From assembly GCA_030615105.1 (NCBI GenBank), contig JAUWZV010000004.1, positions 1 to 43,989 of the forward strand: 43,989 bases of DNA, written 5' to 3'. The stretch is from Desulfobacteraceae bacterium. GTDB taxonomy: Bacteria; Desulfobacterota; DSM-4660; Desulfatiglandales; B25-G16. How positions within the stretch are numbered: position 1 is the stretch's first letter; each line of letters opens with the position of its first letter. Below the pieces are notes generated by a model. It ran no database searches, was not told the DNA's origin, and saw only the letters and a list, made by a program, of their open reading frames with translations. Shown piece by piece: positions 40,796 through 43,989 of the stretch. The translations under genes and the position numbers were made by a program.

Positions 40796-41233
40796 ATGAT
40801 ATCACATCTTATTACATTTGTTCTAGGTGCATTTACCGGTGCTGCTGGGAAATATCTCGCAGATAAATATACTGATAAACGGCGGAGCAAGGAAAAAGAA
40901 ACAGGGAAACGGAAAATATTTCTCAACTTAGCGGAGAAGATGCCAGATGTTATCAAAGAAATGCAAGAGGATCTTTCGAAGCCTGAATGTATGGTGATAC
41001 GTGAGTTTTATCTCCTTCCAAACGACCGGGTTTTATTTAACTCCGGTGGGGAGAGGTGTCTGTTCTATTATGAGGATCAACATGAAAATTTAACACACAA
41101 AATAAAACTACTTGAAAATAATGGATTCGTCGAAGATGTAACCCATACAAACACTCCAAAATATCGAATGACAGAAGAATTTGTTGATTGCGTTATTAAA
41201 GCCAAAATCAAATCAAAAAAGGTGAAATTATAA
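40796..41233 (+). CDS. Integron cassette 1 protein, unknown (145 aa)
   Basis: An N-terminal hydrophobic segment (HLITFVLGAFTGAAGKYLA) likely anchors it in the membrane; the rest is soluble and charged. The C-terminal 70 residues resemble a small winged-helix-like fold (LTHKIKLLENNGFVEDVT, YRMTEEFVDCVI), so a regulatory or superinfection-type role is possible but unproved. The start is only 15 bases from the recombination point and has no ribosome-binding site. The stop lies inside the left core of attC1, as is common for cassettes. Confidence 0.75.
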   Translation: MISHLITFVLGAFTGAAGKYLADKYTDKRRSKEKETGKRKIFLNLAEKMPDVIKEMQEDLSKPECMVIREFYLLPNDRVLFNSGGERCLFYYEDQHENLTHKIKLLENNGFVEDVTHTNTPKYRMTEEFVDCVIKAKIKSKKVKL

Positions 41234-41298
41234 CAACGGAATTCACCAGATCCCAAAAGCCTTGCGGCTTTTGGTCCAGGTGATTCCGGCCGTTAGGC
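41228..41298 (+). other. attC site 1 (71 bp)
   Basis: Left core TTATAAC (41228-41234), right core GTTAGGC (41292-41298). Between them GGAATTCACC...CCAAAAGCC pairs with GGCTTTTGG...GGTGATTCC, with unpaired bases in one arm. The left core mirrors GTTATAG at the start of cassette 1. Confidence 0.85.
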
Positions 41299-41382
41299 AG
41301 CTCGGTTGGCTCTTGAATGGGTGCAAATACATACCGAGAAAAAAGAAAGGAGATGAAAGAAGATAATTAAAGGAGATAGCTA

Positions 41383-41631
41383 ATGAGGATAGACCCTAAA
41401 AACTTAAGTGATGAAGAAATTGTTGAAAAAGTCAGAGGTACATCACTTCTTTCAGATCAAATATCTTGTTTAGCAGAAATGATGAGAAGATTAAGAAACT
41501 CTATTGATGAGTTTAATGTACAATCTACTCTTTGGTCAAGGAGAATATATGGACTGACAGTTCTTATTACAATACTAACTTTGCTCATGTTATTGGCTGT
41601 AGGATTCCAAGTTTGGATAGTTTTAAAATAG
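41383..41631 (+). CDS. Integron cassette 2 protein, single-span membrane (82 aa)
   Basis: A tail-anchored protein: a soluble helical N-terminal half (DEEIVEKVRGTSLLSDQ, AEMMRRLRNSIDEFN) and a C-terminal membrane segment (GLTVLITILTLLMLLAVGF). AAAGGAGA lies seven bases before the ATG. No family recognised. The rest of the cassette to 41766 is noncoding. Confidence 0.75.
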   Translation: MRIDPKNLSDEEIVEKVRGTSLLSDQISCLAEMMRRLRNSIDEFNVQSTLWSRRIYGLTVLITILTLLMLLAVGFQVWIVLK

Positions 41632-41766
41632 GCTCAAGAGTCTTAATTAACATAAGGTGAAGAAGACTGGAGAGGGCATATAGTGCTCGACCTTGATTGT
41701 TTAATTTTTTGGGGCAAATTTTAATAATTCCAATTTTTGCGAAGACGATTGCAGGAGGAAGCTTTT

Positions 41767-41843
41767 GCCTAGCAAATCAATGAAGCTGCCATTTCTCACA
41801 TCGCTTCACTCTGCGGGAAATGGCAGCTTATCTCGGATGGGGT
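41767..41843 (+). other. Degenerate attC site 2
   Basis: Left core GCCTAGC (41767-41773) is one base from the GCCTAAC expected for cassette 2. The stem AAGCTGCCATTTC / GAAATGGCAGCTT (41783-41795, 41817-41829) is perfect. The right core has decayed to GGATGGGG (41835-41842), lacking the GTT triplet. Confidence 0.55.
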
Positions 41844-41931
41844 GCCTTAACATCAACTCCAAATAGCCATGGTAATAATTTGATAGAACAATTGGCCAGT
41901 ATATTTGGAGCACACACACTGAGAGGTCATA

Positions 41932-42369
41932 ATGCGGAGAAGAAAGGGATGGTGGCAACAGCTTAAGGATAATGACTATCCGAAAACAAAAACCAGCTAT
42001 GGACAAGACATATATGCACTTGATCCGAGACTTTTGGACAAGATACCTCGTGAAACCAAAAAAATTGATGTGAAGAAATCAAAGGAAAAGCCTCCCCATT
42101 TAGAACCTCAATCTGCCAATAAGCCAATAATTCCTACTTCCCAAGAACCACGAGAAGTATATGTATTGCGTTGCAGTTCTTGTGGTCATAAAAAGTTGTT
42201 AACATCTGAATACCTGAAGTACCTTCGAGAAAGTCTATCCATAGATATTTCATTTCTCGATATAGCTCCTTTAAGGGAAAAATTGGGCAGATTTAAATGT
42301 TCATGTTGTGGAGAAAAAAACACTCAACTGATTTCGGAACATCATAAAGTAGATAGTACTCCAACTTGA
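41932..42369 (+). CDS. Integron cassette 3 protein with zinc ribbon (145 aa)
   Basis: A basic N-terminal stretch (RRRKGWWQQLKDND), a proline-rich linker, then a C-terminal four-Cys zinc ribbon (RCSSCGHKKLL and KCSCCGEKNT) about residues 80-132. AGAGGT lies four bases before the ATG. The role is unknown; nucleic acid or protein binding is plausible. The stop is four bases before the left core of attC3. Confidence 0.75.
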   Translation: MRRRKGWWQQLKDNDYPKTKTSYGQDIYALDPRLLDKIPRETKKIDVKKSKEKPPHLEPQSANKPIIPTSQEPREVYVLRCSSCGHKKLLTSEYLKYLRESLSIDISFLDIAPLREKLGRFKCSCCGEKNTQLISEHHKVDSTPT

Positions 42370-42372
42370 TCA

Positions 42373-42444
42373 GCCTAACAAGGCACTCAAGCTGCCCGTG
42401 AAAACGCTGGCGCATTTTCACGGCAGCTTAGTTTAGCGTTAAAT
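42373..42444 (+). other. attC site 3 (72 bp)
   Basis: Left core GCCTAAC (42373-42379), the exact complement of GTTAGGC at 41292; right core GTTAAAT (42438-42444). The stem AGCTGCCCGTGAAAA / TTTTCACGGCAGCT has a single unpaired C. Confidence 0.88.
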
Positions 42445-42476
42445 TCCATATGACATATTTTCCATAGGGGTTTCGC

Positions 42477-43670
42477 ATGGAATCATCACTATTAAAAGCA
42501 GTAGATTTTGTAAAAATGGGGGATACTAAAAGTGCCAGAAATATACTGGGCATAAAGGATAAGAACATTTCTGATAGTGATATCGTTGATTCATTAATGT
42601 CGTTTCAAAAAGGATACAAATACTTGCTATCAGGCCACCATTCAAAAGCATTTGAACCTTTGAGAAAATCCCTACCCATGATCAACAATTCAACAGATTC
42701 TGAGGCGCAGTTTGTTACCGCGTTGTTGGCTGATTTTTCGGAAGGTATTTCGAGACTATTTTCAGGGGATGCAGTAGGAGCTTACAACTTATTAAATTTC
42801 AGTGCAGAATCATTTGAAAGAGTTAGCTTTTTTTTGCCAGACTTCGCGAAAGCTGCTCTCAGTACAAAAGCTGCTGCTAATGTCGCATTAGCCAGAAGAT
42901 ACCTCAGTATCGGTGATATTGGTGCGGCTGAATCTCTATCTGGCGCAATTCAACAGATATATTCAGAGCTAATTGCAAAATTAGATGAAGGGGATGAAAA
43001 TGATCTAATTTTTTTTGCAGAGGCTAACGCCGTTCAGATAGAATTTGTTAATATGATGGCTACATTCGATCTCAGTGTCATAAATTTTGATATTGCGGAA
43101 AAACGCCTAATATCTGGAGAAAAGTTGTACTCTGATTTAATTCAGTTATTACCAAAACTAAAAAATACGCCATTTAAACTAGTGGTCGAGATCGATTGTA
43201 CCTTATACTCTGCCGTAAAGAAGATTGTAAAATTAGGTAAAAAAGTAATCGACGAAAAAGCTTTTCTTCAAGAGGCTGAGATTGCCGAATTAAGAGAGTT
43301 AGATTACAGTCTATTTAACGCAAGAACCCTTGCCCATAAAGCTCAGGATCGGGGTAAAGGATACTTGTTTACTATTAATCAACTTAGTCGTTTTCAAGAG
43401 AGGTTGTTGATTTTAGGAAAAATACGAAAAAGAGACTTTATCAACATCAGTGGGCCTATTTCTCTCATATCATTTATTATACTTTTGTTTTCAGTTCATT
43501 TAACTATCCATCCCTCAGGCTACGAGGCTATTCCCTATTTCATAGGTGAACTAATTGTTTCGCTTATTGTTGGTTTCGGTTACGGAGCCCTTCGATTCAT
43601 TCCACTTATTAGATTGTTTACAAAGGCTATCGAGGGCAAAAAGGACAAAATAGATACTTCGATGGACTAA
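42477..43670 (+). CDS. Integron cassette 4 protein, helical with two C-terminal membrane spans (397 aa)
   Basis: Large for a cassette gene. Residues 1-310 are alpha-helical with TPR-like periodicity (GYKYLLSGHHSKAFEPLRKS, FSEGISRLFSGDAVGAYNLL, LARRYLSIGDIGAAESL). Residues about 325-385 contain two membrane segments (GPISLISFIILLFSVHL and FIGELIVSLIVGFGYGAL). No catalytic motif seen. AGGGG lies six bases before the ATG. The stop overlaps the left core of attC4 by one base. I do not recognise a family. Confidence 0.75.
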   Translation: MESSLLKAVDFVKMGDTKSARNILGIKDKNISDSDIVDSLMSFQKGYKYLLSGHHSKAFEPLRKSLPMINNSTDSEAQFVTALLADFSEGISRLFSGDAVGAYNLLNFSAESFERVSFFLPDFAKAALSTKAAANVALARRYLSIGDIGAAESLSGAIQQIYSELIAKLDEGDENDLIFFAEANAVQIEFVNMMATFDLSVINFDIAEKRLISGEKLYSDLIQLLPKLKNTPFKLVVEIDCTLYSAVKKIVKLGKKVIDEKAFLQEAEIAELRELDYSLFNARTLAHKAQDRGKGYLFTINQLSRFQERLLILGKIRKRDFINISGPISLISFIILLFSVHLTIHPSGYEAIPYFIGELIVSLIVGFGYGALRFIPLIRLFTKAIEGKKDKIDTSMD

Positions 43671-43742
43671 TTTAACCATGTGCTTGACGCTGACTGGTGT
43701 TTCGCTGGCGCTCAACCCCATCAGGTCAGCACCTCGTTAGGA
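43670..43742 (+). other. attC site 4 (73 bp)
   Basis: Left core ATTTAAC (43670-43676), the exact complement of GTTAAAT that opens cassette 4 (42438). Right core GTTAGGA (43736-43742). The stem GCTGACTGGTGTT / AACCCCATCAGGTCAGC has extrahelical bases. Confidence 0.87.
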
Positions 43743-43750
43743 GTCCATTT

Positions 43751-43759
43751 TGCTATAAT
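43751..43759 (+). promoter_or_regulatory. Possible extended -10 promoter in cassette 5
   Basis: TGC followed by TATAAT (43754-43759), 50 bases before the nitroreductase ATG. No -35 box. Confidence 0.35.
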
Positions 43760-43808
43760 TATTGCCACACTCATCCATACATCTTTTGTGGAAAACCTGG
43801 TGACTTTT

Positions 43809-43989
43809 ATGACAGAATCAAAATTTTCTTTACTCGCAGACTATTATGAATACCCCGTAAAGGAAATGAAACAACGCTCAGCTGTATTTTACGCAGACAT
43901 GAAGCGGCGACGAACAGTGCGCCACTTTTCGGACCGGCCGGTGCCCCGTGCGATTATAGAAGATTGCTTGCGCACAGCTGCGACGGCAC
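43809..43989 (+). CDS. Nitroreductase-like protein, 3' partial (cassette 5)
   Basis: ATG 43809, five bases after GGTGA. The visible 60 residues include [20 protein letters not shown], the FMN-phosphate-binding start of nitroreductases (RRTVR.F...PVP), and continue off the window (CLRTAATA). It lies in the cassette opened by attC4. The N-terminal 30 residues before RRRT are longer than in the nitroreductase at 1404, so the two belong to different subfamilies. Confidence 0.7.
   Translation, partial: MTESKFSLLADYYEYPVKEMKQRSAVFYADMKRRRTVRHFSDRPVPRAIIEDCLRTAATA

Larger units (their letters stand above)
40321..43989. mobile_element. Chromosomal integron: degenerate intI, attI region and cassette array
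   Basis: A minus-strand integrase remnant faces a plus-strand array. Core sites GTTRRRY-like occur at 40780, 41292, 42438 and 43736, each preceded (except the first) by an imperfect palindrome of about 70 bp. The left and right 7-mers of each cassette are complementary (see the attC entries). The array extends beyond the window. Confidence 0.85.

Overview
The window looks like a chromosomal segment from an anaerobic, Gram-negative bacterium of the Desulfobacterota (former Deltaproteobacteria) or a close relative. This is an inference from gene content: a glutaconyl-CoA-decarboxylase-type carboxyltransferase operon, an acyl-CoA dehydrogenase, two HMG-CoA-lyase-like enzymes, lipid A/LPS genes (MsbA-like exporter, family 9 glycosyltransferase) and oxygen-sensitive Fe-S and radical SAM enzymes. 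No rRNA, tRNA or CRISPR array was seen.

Layout. 0-5.7 kb: 3' part of a MltD-like lytic transglycosylase, a nitroreductase, a QueG-like epoxyqueuosine reductase, a CvpA-family membrane protein and an HMG-CoA-lyase-like enzyme, with repeat-rich gaps. 5.7-8.6 kb: accessory genes, with an MNT/HEPN pair, a ribbon-helix-helix/MazF pair and a frameshifted restriction-helicase tail. 8.9-13.1 kb: a minus-strand operon (crotonase-like, GcdA-type carboxyltransferase, HMGL-like). 13.2-18.2 kb: GT9, a wrecked GxxExxY gene, acyl-CoA dehydrogenase, MsbA-like ABC exporter and an SfsA-DUF123 remnant. 18.4-21.9 kb: two adjacent P-loop ATPase genes behind one strong promoter with a palindrome in its spacer. 22.1-23.1 kb: a FixJ-type remnant and a second MazF locus. 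23.2-28.2 kb: MBL-fold hydrolase, then an AMMECR1 / spermidine-synthase-like membrane protein / AmmeMemoRadiSam radical SAM cluster with no Memo gene. 28.5-32.2 kb: a 1252-aa AddB-like nuclease without AddA. 32.5-39.7 kb: MntA/HepT, a permease, a radical SAM gene split by a 131-bp hairpin element, two VapC loci and a DsbD-like protein. 40.3 kb to the end: an integron.

The most informative region is the right end. A truncated integron-type integrase on the minus strand faces a plus-strand array of small unknown genes separated by attC sites. The outer 7-mers of each cassette are complementary to one another (for example GTTAAAT at the start and ATTTAAC at the end of one cassette), which is the integron signature. 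At least four cassettes are visible and the last one, carrying a nitroreductase-like gene, runs off the window.

The other theme is small palindromic repeats: a three-copy family of about 103 bp with conserved ends and a different central hairpin in each copy, CATTGCGA palindromes, GC-rich CCCGCC/GGCGGG hairpins (one sits in frame inside a GxxExxY pseudogene), and the 131-bp element whose removal exactly restores a radical SAM reading frame. Six toxin-antitoxin loci and several gene fossils show that the non-core parts have turned over heavily.
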